Origin: Opitutales bacterium | GTDB taxonomy: Bacteria; Verrucomicrobiota; Verrucomicrobiia; Opitutales; Oceanipulchritudinaceae | Direction of reading: 5' to 3' | NCBI GenBank assembly: GCA_020831485.1 | Contig: JAFIGG010000001.1 | Location: 1-64,000, forward strand | Length of the DNA: 64,000 nucleotides | Part shown: piece by piece, positions 36,314 through 45,378 of the stretch | Numbering within the stretch: position 1 is the stretch's first letter | Layout of the letters: each line of letters starts with the position of its first letter | Position numbers and translations under genes: made by a program | Notes under the pieces: generated by a model | What the model was told of the DNA's origin: nothing | Seen by the model: the letters and a program-made list of their open reading frames with translations, nothing else | The model's database searches: none

Positions 36314-36370
36314 AATACCGGCCCACCGTACATGGCGAGGGCCCGAGTCCTTGCGGAATCGAGCCCTCAT

Positions 36371-36447
<77 letters not shown>

Positions 36448-36652
36448 ACTAAGAAATTTGGTTCATCGATGAACGATGAAGGTGGGGATAGTGGGAATTG
36501 GAGCATTAGAATCAAGTCTTTTCTGGAAAAAATTATTTTGCGGGCTTTCGTCAAAAAACTCTTGCCAGAGGGAACTGCCTTTGCCTTTATGTCGCACTTC
36601 TTTCAGGAATTTATTTCTGAAACGATAAAACTTTCCTTCTTCTATTTGGAAT

Positions 36653-36729
36653 GCGCGGCTAGCTCAATTGGATAGAGCACCTGACTACGGATCAGGAGGT
36701 TAGGGGTTCGACTCCCTTGCCGCGTGCCA
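36653..36729 (+). tRNA. tRNA-Arg (ACG)
   Basis: 77 bases with encoded CCA: acceptor GCGCGGC/GCCGCGT (first pair G:U), D stem GCTC/GAGC, anticodon stem CCTGA/TCAGG with loop CTACGGA (anticodon ACG, A34 to be converted to inosine), variable AGGTT, T loop TTCGACT, discriminator G73. Followed directly by a terminator. Confidence 0.95.
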
Positions 36730-36733
36730 CTTT

Positions 36734-36767
36734 AAAAACCCGATTCCCCTGCGGAATCGGGTTTTTT
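36734..36767 (+). terminator. Rho-independent terminator after tRNA-Arg
   Basis: AACCCGATTCC and GGAATCGGGTT form an 11-bp stem around a short loop, followed by a run of T residues; A residues lead the 5' side, so it may work in both directions. Confidence 0.93.
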
Positions 36768-36808
36768 ATTTTGCGGAATACATAGGGAGTCATAAAACTC
36801 ATCCCTTG

Positions 36809-39529
36809 ATGAAGCGACTCCTCCCTACCCTGTTGTGCTGCGCTTTGGCAGCTTTTGTTTTCAACGCTCCGGTACCCTTGGCGGCGGCCGACAATGAAGT
36901 CCCGGTCCGCTGGATCGACGATGCCCCTCCGAGCCAGGCGACTGGCATCAGCTGGGGCGTTCCCTGGCCCCGTGGCGAGGTTCAGCCGGATGAATCCTTC
37001 AGCCTGCAGAGTGCGTCGGGCGAAAGCCTGCCGCTGCAAAGCTGGCCAATGGCCTACTGGCCGGATGGAACCCTCAAATGGACCGGATTCGCCACCGTTG
37101 CCGGGCCCGATGCGGGTGAAGAGTTGAAAATTTCCCGCGGCGAAGTAGCCGAGGCCAGCGACCGCGAGGTCCGGGTTCAGCGGAGCGAAACGACTTTCAT
37201 GGTCGACACCGGTGCCCTGCAGGCACGCATCCACAAATGGGGCGGCCCACTGATCGATACGCTCAGCATTAATGGCCGCACCATTGGCCGCAATGGGCGC
37301 CTGGTCGCCGTCTCCGAGCACGGCGTGCCGGGTGAGGTGTGGGAAAGCCGCTCGCGCTCCAAATACCTGAGCAAGGTGGAATCCGTCGAGCTGGAGCAAT
37401 CCGGTCCGGTGCGGGCGGTCTTCAAGGTCGAAGGGGTTCACCGCGACACCCGCGGCAGCCGCGAATGGCTGCCCTTTACCGTGCGGCTCTATTTCTATGC
37501 GGGCGAAAGCTCGGTCAATGTCGTGCACACCTTTATTTACGACGGCGACGAGTCCGAGGACTTCGTTCGCGGCCTCGGCATCACCTTCGACGTTCCGATG
37601 CGTGAGCAGGTTCACAACCGCCATGTGCGCTTTTCCGGTGAAGACAAAGGGCTCTGGGCTGAACCGGTGCAACCGATGGTGGGCCGCGGCGGACGCTTCG
37701 CCGTGCGTCCTGGAACAGAAAACGAAGATGTCTTCCCTGATCAGGTCGAGGGCATCCGCGTACCGGACTTTGAGGACTACGATTTGCAGAGCCAGGGCTT
37801 CCTCACGGACTGGGCGGAATGGAATGATTTCAAACTGGTCCAGCCCAACGCTGATGGCTTCACCATCACCAAACGGACCAACGATCAAAGCGCCTGGATT
37901 CCAGCCGGTGCGGGTCGTCGCTCTTCAGGGCTGGCCTTTGTAGGCGATGTCAGTGGCGGCCTGGCCGTCAGCCTGAAAAATTTCTGGCAGTCCTACCCCG
38001 CATCGCTGGAAGTCCGCAATGCCACCAGGGATGCGGCGCAACTGACGGTATGGTTCTGGTCACCGGACGGTCCGGAAATGGACATGCGCCACTACGACAC
38101 CCGTCCACACGGCCTCCAGGCAGCCTACGAGGACATCCAGCCCGGTTTCGACACACCCCTGGGTGTAGCCCGCACGAGTGAGCTGATGCTCTTTGTCAGC
38201 GATTCCGTGCCCTCCAAGCAGCAACTGGCTGAGAAGGCCCAAATCGGTGCCATGCGGCCGCTCTTGAGCGCCACCCCCGAATACCTGCATGCAGCCGGCG
38301 CCTTTGGCGTCTGGAGCCTGCCCAGCCGTGACACGCCCTTCAAGGAAGCCATCGAGAACCGCCTCGATTCCCTGCTCGACTTTTACCAGACCACGGTCGA
38401 GGAACACCGCTGGTATGGGTTCTGGGACTACGGCGACTTCATGCACTCTTTTGACTTTGGCCGCAATGTCTGGCGTTACGACCTCGGCGGCATGGCCTGG
38501 GCCAACTCCGAACTCGCTCCTGACCTCTGGCTCTGGTATTCCTTTCTGCGCAGCGGCCGCGGCGATATCTTCCGTATGGCCGAAGCCATGACCCGTCACA
38601 CGGCTGAGGTGGACACCTATCACGCTGGACCTTTTGCGCTGCTGGGCACCCGCCACAACGTGCGCCACTGGGGCGATGGTGCCAAGGAGGTACGCGTCAG
38701 CACCTCGGGCCTGAGGCGCTATTACTACTATTTGACGACCGACGAGCGCACCGGCGACATAATGCGCAATATGACCAATGCACATGAAGCGATTGCCGAG
38801 TTGGATCCGATGCGCCTGGCGCAGCCGATCACCGAGCGCGAACTCGACATCGCCCCGGCCCGGGTGCGCATCGGTCCGGACTGGTTCTCACTGGTTGCCA
38901 ACTGGATGACCGAATGGGAACGCACCGGCGATGATAAATGGCGCGATAAGATTCTTGCCGGGGTTCACTGTCTGGCCGAGATGCCCTATGGCCTGCGCAC
39001 CGGACGCAACCTGCTGGTCGGCTACGACCCGGAAACCCACAAGCTCTATCAACTCGACGACCGCATCGGCAGCTACAACCTCGCCACCATAATGGGCGGT
39101 GCCGAGTTCATCTTCGAACTCAACCAGATGCTCGACGATGAAAAATGGCACGAACTCTGGCTGCGCTACTGCCGACTCTACCGCGCTCCAGCTGACGTAG
39201 TCGCCCGCGACAAGGAAACCAACAGCGAGGGTGAAGACGCCCGTTACGGCCGCGGCGACCGCTTGAATGCCTATGTCTACTACAAGACCGGAAACGAAGC
39301 CTACGCCGACGCTGCCATCGCCTACCTCGTCCGTCGCGCCGGCGGCGACCACAGCGGCGGCCCCGGCCGTGTGCAAACCCAACGCATTGAAGGCCCCGAC
39401 GTCCTCAACCCAATCGACATTGCCCGCGGAGTGAACACCAACGGCAGCGCCCAGTATTCCCTGATTGCAATCCAGGCCCTGGAGATGCTCAAGGACCTGC
39501 TGCCGGAGGAGTTGCCGAAGAGGGAGTGA
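36809..39529 (+). CDS. PcRGLX/YetA-type exo-rhamnogalacturonan lyase family protein
   Basis: 906 residues from ATG 36809. Signal peptide MKRLLPTLLCCALAAFVFNAPVPLAAA. The following WIDDAPPSQATGISWGVPWPRGEVQPDESFSL and QSWPMAYWPDGTLKWTGF match the N-terminal domain of PcRGLX (Penicillium exo-rhamnogalacturonan lyase, PL26) and of Bacillus YetA, whose genes lie in rhamnogalacturonan clusters. The later WYGFWDYGDFMHSFD and RYYYYLTTDERTGD segments belong to the alpha-helical toroid. It should release unsaturated galacturonyl-rhamnose from the chain end, in the periplasm or outside. Downstream it faces the universal stress gene. Its partner lyase (PL4 fusion) is at 23131; a GH105/GH88 hydrolase is absent in this window. 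Confidence 0.85.
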   Translation: MKRLLPTLLCCALAAFVFNAPVPLAAADNEVPVRWIDDAPPSQATGISWGVPWPRGEVQPDESFSLQSASGESLPLQSWPMAYWPDGTLKWTGFATVAGPDAGEELKISRGEVAEASDREVRVQRSETTFMVDTGALQARIHKWGGPLIDTLSINGRTIGRNGRLVAVSEHGVPGEVWESRSRSKYLSKVESVELEQSGPVRAVFKVEGVHRDTRGSREWLPFTVRLYFYAGESSVNVVHTFIYDGDESEDFVRGLGITFDVPMREQVHNRHVRFSGEDKGLWAEPVQPMVGRGGRFAVRPGTENEDVFPDQVEGIRVPDFEDYDLQSQGFLTDWAEWNDFKLVQPNADGFTITKRTNDQSAWIPAGAGRRSSGLAFVGDVSGGLAVSLKNFWQSYPASLEVRNATRDAAQLTVWFWSPDGPEMDMRHYDTRPHGLQAAYEDIQPGFDTPLGVARTSELMLFVSDSVPSKQQLAEKAQIGAMRPLLSATPEYLHAAGAFGVWSLPSRDTPFKEAIENRLDSLLDFYQTTVEEHRWYGFWDYGDFMHSFDFGRNVWRYDLGGMAWANSELAPDLWLWYSFLRSGRGDIFRMAEAMTRHTAEVDTYHAGPFALLGTRHNVRHWGDGAKEVRVSTSGLRRYYYYLTTDERTGDIMRNMTNAHEAIAELDPMRLAQPITERELDIAPARVRIGPDWFSLVANWMTEWERTGDDKWRDKILAGVHCLAEMPYGLRTGRNLLVGYDPETHKLYQLDDRIGSYNLATIMGGAEFIFELNQMLDDEKWHELWLRYCRLYRAPADVVARDKETNSEGEDARYGRGDRLNAYVYYKTGNEAYADAAIAYLVRRAGGDHSGGPGRVQTQRIEGPDVLNPIDIARGVNTNGSAQYSLIAIQALEMLKDLLPEELPKRE

Positions 39530-39596
39530 ATAGGGAGCGTAGCCGCGCTCGTCCCGAGGGCGGAATCCGACCCAACGCACTTTCCTGTTCCGCGGC

Positions 39597-39620
39597 GTGC
39601 AGTGGGGACCGCTGCACCTA
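39597..39620. repeat. Palindromic repeat of family A type
   Basis: GTGCAGTGG-GGA-CCGCTGCAC-CTA: 9-bp arms, 3-base loop and terminal CTA, as in the other family members, although the arm sequence differs; GCGG precedes it as in the other copies. It lies between the convergent lyase and stress-protein genes, eight bases from the latter's stop. Confidence 0.7.
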
Positions 39621-39628
39621 CGGCCCAA

Positions 39629-40483
39629 TCACGTAAACATGATCACCGGGATCTTGCAGGTCCGGACCATGGTCGTCGTCGTGCTGCCGACAAAGAGTTG
39701 GCGGATGCGCGAGTGGCCGTAGGCGCCCATAATCAGCAGGTTGATTTGATGGCGCTCGACTGTTTCGGCGATGGCCTTTTCCGGGCTTCCGGGGACGGTT
39801 TCGCTTTCCACCTCATATCCGGCGGCCCGGAGCTTGTCTGCAGCCTCGCCTAAATACCATTCTGCTTTAGAGTCGATGGTTCCGGCGCGGACGAGAAAAA
39901 GCTTAACGCCTTTAAGCAAGGGTTCCTGCTGTAAAAAGCTGATAGCCTTTTCCACGCTCGGGCCTCCGTCGTAAGCGATCAGGCAGCGCTCAATGGGTTC
40001 AAACTGACGGGCGGTCACTAGAACTGGCTTTTTCGTGCCGCGGATCACCCGCTCCAGATTTGAACCCAGATGTCCCTTGGCAAAATCGGCGGCTTTGCCG
40101 CGTTTACCTATCACGACCAGATCGTAATCCCGTTCGATTTCGGTGACGGTTTCGACCAGCGCCCCGTGCTGCTGCTCAGCGGTTGGAGCATCGACGCCAA
40201 CCGATTTCAAGTATTCCTTCGCCCCTTTGAGGATCAACTTCCCTTCCTCGCGGGCCAGGCGGTTTTTGGTCTCTTCGAGCTCAACCATCTCCAGGAGCAA
40301 ATCCTCGCCCGCGTTGGGCCCGAGGTTTCCAGTGAAGCTGCTGAACTCCGCGCGTTCCCGATGCGGGTTGAGCATGTGCAGGACATGAACCGAAGCGCCC
40401 GTCTGCTTGGACGCCCAGGCACTGTGATCGTAGACACTCTGCGCGTAAATGGAGCCGTCGGTGCAAGTAAGAATCTTTTTCAT
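39629..40483 (-). CDS. Universal stress protein, tandem UspA domains
   Basis: 284 residues made of two UspA domains (about 1-150 and 155-284), each with a nucleotide-binding signature: GKRGKAADFAKGHLGS and GAYGHSRIRQLFVGST (G-2x-G-9x-G-S/T). The protein should bind ATP and may regulate its neighbour. It follows the SulP gene by 15 bases on the same strand, and SulP-UspA pairs are common in marine bacteria, so it likely modulates anion transport or is co-regulated with it. Confidence 0.9.
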   Translation of the reverse strand: MKKILTCTDGSIYAQSVYDHSAWASKQTGASVHVLHMLNPHRERAEFSSFTGNLGPNAGEDLLLEMVELEETKNRLAREEGKLILKGAKEYLKSVGVDAPTAEQQHGALVETVTEIERDYDLVVIGKRGKAADFAKGHLGSNLERVIRGTKKPVLVTARQFEPIERCLIAYDGGPSVEKAISFLQQEPLLKGVKLFLVRAGTIDSKAEWYLGEAADKLRAAGYEVESETVPGSPEKAIAETVERHQINLLIMGAYGHSRIRQLFVGSTTTTMVRTCKIPVIMFT

Positions 40484-40498
40484 GGGAAAGCTTTCGTA

Positions 40499-41977
40499 TT
40501 AGTGAAGGGGCATGCTATCGGACGCTCCGGGCTTGTCATAAACGCCAACGCGCTGGACGAGGGTGGCACTGGCTTCATTCAAACCATTGACCTCAACCTC
40601 GGCGCCATCGCGACGGAATTTAAGCACAACTCTATCCAAAGCGGTAACTGAACTAATATCCCAGAAATGGGCTCTTGTCACATCAATAGTCACCTTGGAA
40701 ACGACTTCGCGGTAATTGAAGGCCTTGGCAAAAGTTCCTGCCGAGACAAAGAACAAATTCCCCTCAACGGTGTAGATCCGCTCATCCGCTTCGGCATCCA
40801 GTCGGGTACCAACGCGCACCAGTGCGGCAGCCTTGCGGGCAAAGGAGAACACACTCATCAAAACACCGATCGCCACTCCGATCGCCAGATTGTGCGTGAG
40901 CACGACCGTCACGACCGTCACGATCATGATCGCGCTGGACATCCTCGGGTGCGTGCGCAGGTCTTTGATGGACTTCCAGCTAAAGGTACCGATCGAGACC
41001 ATGACCATTACCGCAACCAGCGCCGCCATGGGAATCATTGCAACCATGTCCCCCAGAACAACGATCATCGCTATCAGGTAAATGCCCGCCGCAAAGGTCG
41101 AAAGGCGTCCCCGACCACCGGACTTCACATTAATCACGGTCTGGCCAATCATCGCACAACCGGCCATGCCGCCGAAGAAACCAGTCACGGTATTGGCAAT
41201 CCCCTGCCCCACACATTCGCGGTTTTTATTGCTGTCTGTATCCGTAAGGTCGTCGACAATCTGCGCCGTCATCAAGGACTCCAACAAGCCGACAACCGTC
41301 AAGGGAATGGCATAGGGAAGAATGATCCACAGGGTTTCCAGATTCAGCGGGATGTCCGGGATAAGGAACATCGGCAAGGTCGAAGGCAATTGCCCCATGT
41401 CGCCCACCGTGCGCAGGTCCATGCCCGCAAAGATGGAAACAGCAGTCAGAACAACAATGCAGACCAGCGGCGAAGGAATGACTTTCACGAAGCGCGGCAG
41501 AATGTAGATAATCCCCAGGCCGGCCGCAACCATGGCATACATAGTCAGGCCCTGCCCTTCAAACTCCGGCAACTGGGCGAGGAATATCAGAATAGCCAAG
41601 GCGTTGACAAAACCCGTCATCACCGATTTCGACACAAATTTCAGTGCCTCTCCGAGGCGCAGAACTCCGCACAGCATCTGCAGGAGCCCCGTCAGAACCG
41701 TCGCCGCCAGCAGGTATTCAAGCCCATGCTCCCGCACCAGCGTGAGCATCAACAGGGCCATGGCCCCGGTCGCGGCGGAAATCATTCCCGGTCGGCCGCC
41801 GGCAATAGCTATCACAACGGCCATTGAAAAGGAGGCATACAAGCCAACCTGGGGATCCACCCCGGCAATAATCGAAAACGCAATTGCTTCAGGAATCAGC
41901 GCCAGGGCAACCACCAAGCCGGCGATCAGGTCTCTGGGCACATTCGAGAACCATTCTTTGTAGATATTTTTAAACAT
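40499..41977 (-). CDS. SulP-family inorganic anion transporter with STAS domain
   Basis: 492 residues. N-terminal about 390 residues hold 10 to 12 hydrophobic helices ([21 protein letters not shown] is the SulP opening helix; GPTGAMAL-like [11 protein letters not shown] and [11 protein letters not shown] are core motifs), then a C-terminal STAS domain (about 400-480, [30 protein letters not shown]). Transports sulfate, bicarbonate or similar anions across the inner membrane. In operon with the universal stress protein. Substrate cannot be assigned. Confidence 0.92.
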   Translation of the reverse strand: MFKNIYKEWFSNVPRDLIAGLVVALALIPEAIAFSIIAGVDPQVGLYASFSMAVVIAIAGGRPGMISAATGAMALLMLTLVREHGLEYLLAATVLTGLLQMLCGVLRLGEALKFVSKSVMTGFVNALAILIFLAQLPEFEGQGLTMYAMVAAGLGIIYILPRFVKVIPSPLVCIVVLTAVSIFAGMDLRTVGDMGQLPSTLPMFLIPDIPLNLETLWIILPYAIPLTVVGLLESLMTAQIVDDLTDTDSNKNRECVGQGIANTVTGFFGGMAGCAMIGQTVINVKSGGRGRLSTFAAGIYLIAMIVVLGDMVAMIPMAALVAVMVMVSIGTFSWKSIKDLRTHPRMSSAIMIVTVVTVVLTHNLAIGVAIGVLMSVFSFARKAAALVRVGTRLDAEADERIYTVEGNLFFVSAGTFAKAFNYREVVSKVTIDVTRAHFWDISSVTALDRVVLKFRRDGAEVEVNGLNEASATLVQRVGVYDKPGASDSMPLH

Positions 41978-42242
41978 GACAAAATTTATTGAATAAAGGC
42001 AAATCCGGGGCCCGGAGCTCTTTGAGACAGGGCATTAGTAGGCACGGGGGGCATCCGTCGCCTCAGGGTAACAAGGAGAATTCGCACAAATGCAGTCCGC
42101 CCGAAACCTACGGCGGGGTCAGGCTACACGGGCCTGCTGAACAAACTGCTTCAATAAATTGCACGCAATGGGTCTGGCGGCAGATCAAAAAAAGACAACC
42201 CTTTAATCCTTATTCCAGAAATAAAGGTAACTTATCCCACCA
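41978..42242. other. 265-base interval before the SulP operon
   Basis: Between the SulP start and the GH43 stop. It contains the SulP promoter and leader; on the minus strand CCGCC and GGGCGG flank GTAGGTTTC, a possible hairpin. I see no gene, no clear riboswitch class and no terminator with a T run. Confidence 0.4.
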
Positions 42243-43646
42243 CTACCGACGCACAACAAAGGTCGCCCGATAGCGGTCAGCGCGCATCACGCGGCCGTGC
42301 ATCAAAGCGCCCGTCTCCGTTACCAGAAGATAATTCTGCCGCTCACCCGGCACCATAAATGAGGTGGCTTCGCGACTGGATAAACCGCGTACCTTGGCGA
42401 AGGTTGCCGCTTCTGCGAAGTCCTCAGACCCGTCATGCTTGGCCAGACGAATACCGCCTCTCTCCGATCGCAGCAGATAAAATCCGGGCATATTTTCAGA
42501 CTGAATGGAAACACCATCTTCGACCGAATCCTCCAGACCGTCCACTAAATGCCACTTAAAGTCGTAGGCCTCACCTGCATCCCAGGAAGACACAACCGCT
42601 TGCCGATCTTGATGGCGGAGGAAGTTGCCATCACTGTCGAATAAACCGATTAGATAAGGCTCAAACGCCAGACCGGAAGCCGTTGAAACCAGCTGATCTA
42701 TCGATCCATCCGGGTTGTGTTCAAAGCGCTCGATGGCCACCGATCGGCGGTAATTGCCACCCCCTGGCAATGCGGCTGTGTGGTGGATGAAATACCACTC
42801 GCCCTCAAACTCCAGAAATGCCTGATGACTGGTTCCGGTATCCGGCAGGACGTCCAGGATCAGCCCTCCATAACTCCAGGGACCTACTGGAGTGTCACTG
42901 GTCGCATAGGCAATCTTCTCCGGGTAATCCATGGCAAAGGACAGGTAATAGGTGTTGCCATGCTGGTGCAGCCACGGGGCCTCGGTAAAGGTTCCGGGCA
43001 TGCCCTCGATCTCGACCTGGTGGATTTCTCCATCCAGTTCAATCATGTTGTCCTTCAGCTTTGAATAATACAGGTGCGTGTTGCCCCAGTAAAGGTAGGC
43101 CTGTCCGTCGTCATCAATGAATACAGTCGGGTCGATATTGTCCCAGCTCGGCCGCCCGCCTTCGATCATGAACTCAGGCGGCGTGGTCATGTCACTGCGC
43201 ACCAGGGGTTCACCCAGTGCATCCTTGAACGGCCCTGTCGGACTGTTTGCAAACGCAACACCGATCCCGAAGCCAGCCTTGGCCGGATCCGGATCGTCGT
43301 TCAGCACCGTCACGTACCAGAAGAATTTACCGTCCCGCTCAATGGCCTGGGCCGCCCAGGCTGTAGGTCGACGGCCCCACTCGAATTCCGAGCGTGGCAG
43401 GGAGGCCTTCAATTCCCAGTCGATCATATTGTCCGATGAAAAAATCAGCCATTCATTGAGCACGAAAAACCCGTCCTCAGGGGTCGCTTCGTCATGCCCC
43501 ACATAGAGGTAAACCTTGCCATCATGGACCAGAGCCGCCGGATCCGCCGTGAAGCGATCCTTGATGACGGGATTACCAGCCTGCGAAGACACGGCAAAGC
43601 AAAGCGCGGCCAGGAGGCTCAGAACGGGGTATTTTAATGGAAGCAT
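42243..43646 (-). CDS. GH43 glycoside hydrolase with AbfB-like C-terminal domain
   Basis: 467 residues. Signal peptide KYPVLSLLAALCFAVSSQAG. Five-bladed propeller with the three GH43 catalytic acids: D35 (RFTADPAALV), D172 (NIDPTVFIDDDG) and E222 (TFTEAPWL). The C-terminal part (about 350-467: FYLLRSERGGIRLAKHDG, FAEAATFAKVRGL, YLLVTETGALMHGRV) resembles an AbfB/CBM42 arabinose-binding domain. Probable alpha-L-arabinofuranosidase or beta-xylosidase, removing arabinan side chains from pectin or xylan. It lies 42 bases 3' of the metF-like gene on the same strand; the functional link is unclear. Confidence 0.9.
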   Translation of the reverse strand: MLPLKYPVLSLLAALCFAVSSQAGNPVIKDRFTADPAALVHDGKVYLYVGHDEATPEDGFFVLNEWLIFSSDNMIDWELKASLPRSEFEWGRRPTAWAAQAIERDGKFFWYVTVLNDDPDPAKAGFGIGVAFANSPTGPFKDALGEPLVRSDMTTPPEFMIEGGRPSWDNIDPTVFIDDDGQAYLYWGNTHLYYSKLKDNMIELDGEIHQVEIEGMPGTFTEAPWLHQHGNTYYLSFAMDYPEKIAYATSDTPVGPWSYGGLILDVLPDTGTSHQAFLEFEGEWYFIHHTAALPGGGNYRRSVAIERFEHNPDGSIDQLVSTASGLAFEPYLIGLFDSDGNFLRHQDRQAVVSSWDAGEAYDFKWHLVDGLEDSVEDGVSIQSENMPGFYLLRSERGGIRLAKHDGSEDFAEAATFAKVRGLSSREATSFMVPGERQNYLLVTETGALMHGRVMRADRYRATFVVRR

Positions 43647-43688
43647 GCCCGCGGGTTTAGCGCCGGGCTGGCTTTAGGACAAGTTTAT

Positions 43689-44495
43689 TCAGGCAACCAC
43701 AGCGGCTTCATCCTGAAGCCACTTAGCGCACTTTTCCAAACCGCCAAAAGGATACAGGTGAAAACATTCCGTCCCCTGAACCCGCTCAACAAACCGCCTC
43801 GGATCATTCGACATGAGCAGCCGACCAAAACTGAAGCCCTGCTTTTTCAAAACATCCTTGGCTGCTGTGACCCCGCAGATCTGCGCGTATTTGAGGAGGG
43901 TTTTAAGCGATGCAGGGCCCGCAACACCCACCCGCACCGGTGCCGAAATACCCTCGTCCCGCAGGGACTGGATGTATTCCGAAACCTTGTCCGGAGAGAA
44001 GCTCCATTGGGTGACAACTTCACAGGACAATCCCGCTTCCTGCAAATACTTCCACTTCTTCACCAAACTGCCTGCGGCGTCCGCGTCGACAGGGTTTCCT
44101 TCCGGGTGCCCTGCAAGGGCAACGACCTCTACGCCACTGCGCTGAAAAGCTTCCGATTGCAAAAGCTTTAAACTGTTGTCGAAGGGACCGGCTTCCTTGC
44201 CCTGCCCCCCAGCAAGCACCAGAGTCTTGCGAATACCATGCTCCCTGAGCGCATCGCAGAGATAGGCCAGGTCCTTGTCGCTGGCAAATGCCCTCGCCGC
44301 CACGTGCGGAACCGGATCAAAGCCTGCGGCCTGCAGCGGTGCAAACGAGCTAACGGTGTCGCGCGGATCTGTCCCCGGGATCATGGTCACGAAAATCTCT
44401 TTGACCAGACCGGTAAAGACATCGGCACGCTCAGCGTGCGCCGGTACAATCTCGAGGGTCCATTCGCGGGCATAACTGGTGGTTTGCTGGATCAT
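43689..44495 (-). CDS. Methylenetetrahydrofolate reductase family protein (MetF-like)
   Basis: 268 residues from ATG 44495; earlier starts overlap purU. MetF-type TIM barrel: EIVPAHAERAD near the start, VPHVAARAFA, LVLAGGQGKEAGPFDNSLKLL and VVALAGHPEGNP match the folate- and FAD-binding segments. It is about 30 residues shorter than typical MetF. Methylenetetrahydrofolate reductases oxidise 5-methyl-THF when the methyl group is to be burned; here it would follow the O-demethylase. It begins 10 bases after the purU stop in the operon order demethylase, purU, metF. Confidence 0.85.
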   Translation of the reverse strand: MIQQTTSYAREWTLEIVPAHAERADVFTGLVKEIFVTMIPGTDPRDTVSSFAPLQAAGFDPVPHVAARAFASDKDLAYLCDALREHGIRKTLVLAGGQGKEAGPFDNSLKLLQSEAFQRSGVEVVALAGHPEGNPVDADAAGSLVKKWKYLQEAGLSCEVVTQWSFSPDKVSEYIQSLRDEGISAPVRVGVAGPASLKTLLKYAQICGVTAAKDVLKKQGFSFGRLLMSNDPRRFVERVQGTECFHLYPFGGLEKCAKWLQDEAAVVA

Positions 44496-44505
44496 AATCT
44501 TGGTT

Positions 44506-45378
44506 TTAGCGATTGAAGAGGATGGTTTTATTGCCGTGAACAATCACCCGGTCCTCCAGGTGGTAGCGCAGTCCTCGGGCCAGCACGGTGTTCTCCACGT
44601 CCTTGCCCAGGCGCATCATATCTTCGATGGTATCGCTGTGGCGGATCCGGGCGACATCCTGCTCGATAATCGGCCCCTGATCAAGGTCCTCCGTCACGTA
44701 GTGACAGGTGGCCCCAATCAGCTTCACACCACGCTCCTCAGCCTGATGGTAAGGCTTGGCACCAATGAAGGACGGCAGGAAGCTGTGGTGGATATTGATG
44801 ACCCGGTAACGGTATTTCTCGCACAACCAGGGCGGAAAAATCTGCATGTAGCGGGCAAGCACTATTGTGTCAGGTTCCGCAGCATCAATCAGATCCGCTG
44901 TCTTTTCAAACGCAGCCTGCTTCGCATCAGGCCCCTTGGGCACAGGCACATAGTGATAGGGAATACCATACCATTCGACCAGCTCGCGGAGGGTGTCGTG
45001 ATTTGAAATAACACAGGGGATATCAATCTTGAGATCTCCCACCTTCCAGCGGTGCAGCAAGTAGGCCAGACAATGGTCAAACTTACTGACCAGCAAGACA
45101 ACGCGCTGCCGATAGGCAACGTTGCGCACCCGCCAATCCATTTCGAACTCACGGGCAACGGTTTCGAAGTCCTTTTTGAAGGCGTCCAATGCGGATTCAG
45201 GACCCGGCAACACAAAGCCATAGCGCATGAAGAAATTCCGGCTACGGACGTCTTCATACTGGTTGGCTTCGGTGATGTTACCGCCCATACCAGCGATGAA
45301 GGTCGCCACCCGGGCCAGGATACCAACCCGGTCCGGGCAGCTGGCAATCAATCGCAGCTGTTGTTGCTCAGTCTTCAT
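44506..45378 (-). CDS. purU: Formyltetrahydrofolate deformylase
   Basis: 290 residues from ATG 45378, chosen because it overlaps the demethylase stop by 11 bases; a longer start would extend into that gene. N-terminal ACT domain (LIASCPDRVGILARVATFIAG), then a formyltransferase fold with PurU-type residues in INIHHSFLPSF and YVTEDLDQGPIIEQD (Asn, His, Asp of the catalytic site). Hydrolyses 10-formyl-THF to formate and THF. In this operon it would regenerate THF for the O-demethylase. Confidence 0.94.
   Translation of the reverse strand: MKTEQQQLRLIASCPDRVGILARVATFIAGMGGNITEANQYEDVRSRNFFMRYGFVLPGPESALDAFKKDFETVAREFEMDWRVRNVAYRQRVVLLVSKFDHCLAYLLHRWKVGDLKIDIPCVISNHDTLRELVEWYGIPYHYVPVPKGPDAKQAAFEKTADLIDAAEPDTIVLARYMQIFPPWLCEKYRYRVINIHHSFLPSFIGAKPYHQAEERGVKLIGATCHYVTEDLDQGPIIEQDVARIRHSDTIEDMMRLGKDVENTVLARGLRYHLEDRVIVHGNKTILFNR

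Larger units (their letters stand above)
35867..36370. other. Gene-free interval rich in short repeats
   Basis: About 500 bases between a kinase start and an initiator tRNA. It holds the kinase promoter, a GCTGTGG tandem, a TTCCATCA/CCACCG stretch, and near 36330-36367 a fragment with GAGGGCCCGAG and ATCGAGCCCTC arms that recalls the repeats at 16551 and 61089. ORFs in this stretch are made of repeat sequence and are not credible. Confidence 0.6.

Noticed and set aside
36330-36367. Terminator for the initiator tRNA
   Set aside because: It has GAGGGCCC/GGGCTC-type arms but no T run on the minus strand; it looks more like a fragment of the family B repeat.
36692-37888. 398-codon minus-strand ORF opposite the exo-lyase gene
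   Set aside because: It is the antisense shadow of a clear PL26-type gene and includes part of the tRNA and terminator.
40667-41827. 386-codon plus-strand ORF opposite SulP
   Set aside because: His, Gln and Asn-rich shadow of a transporter-coding strand; no family resemblance.
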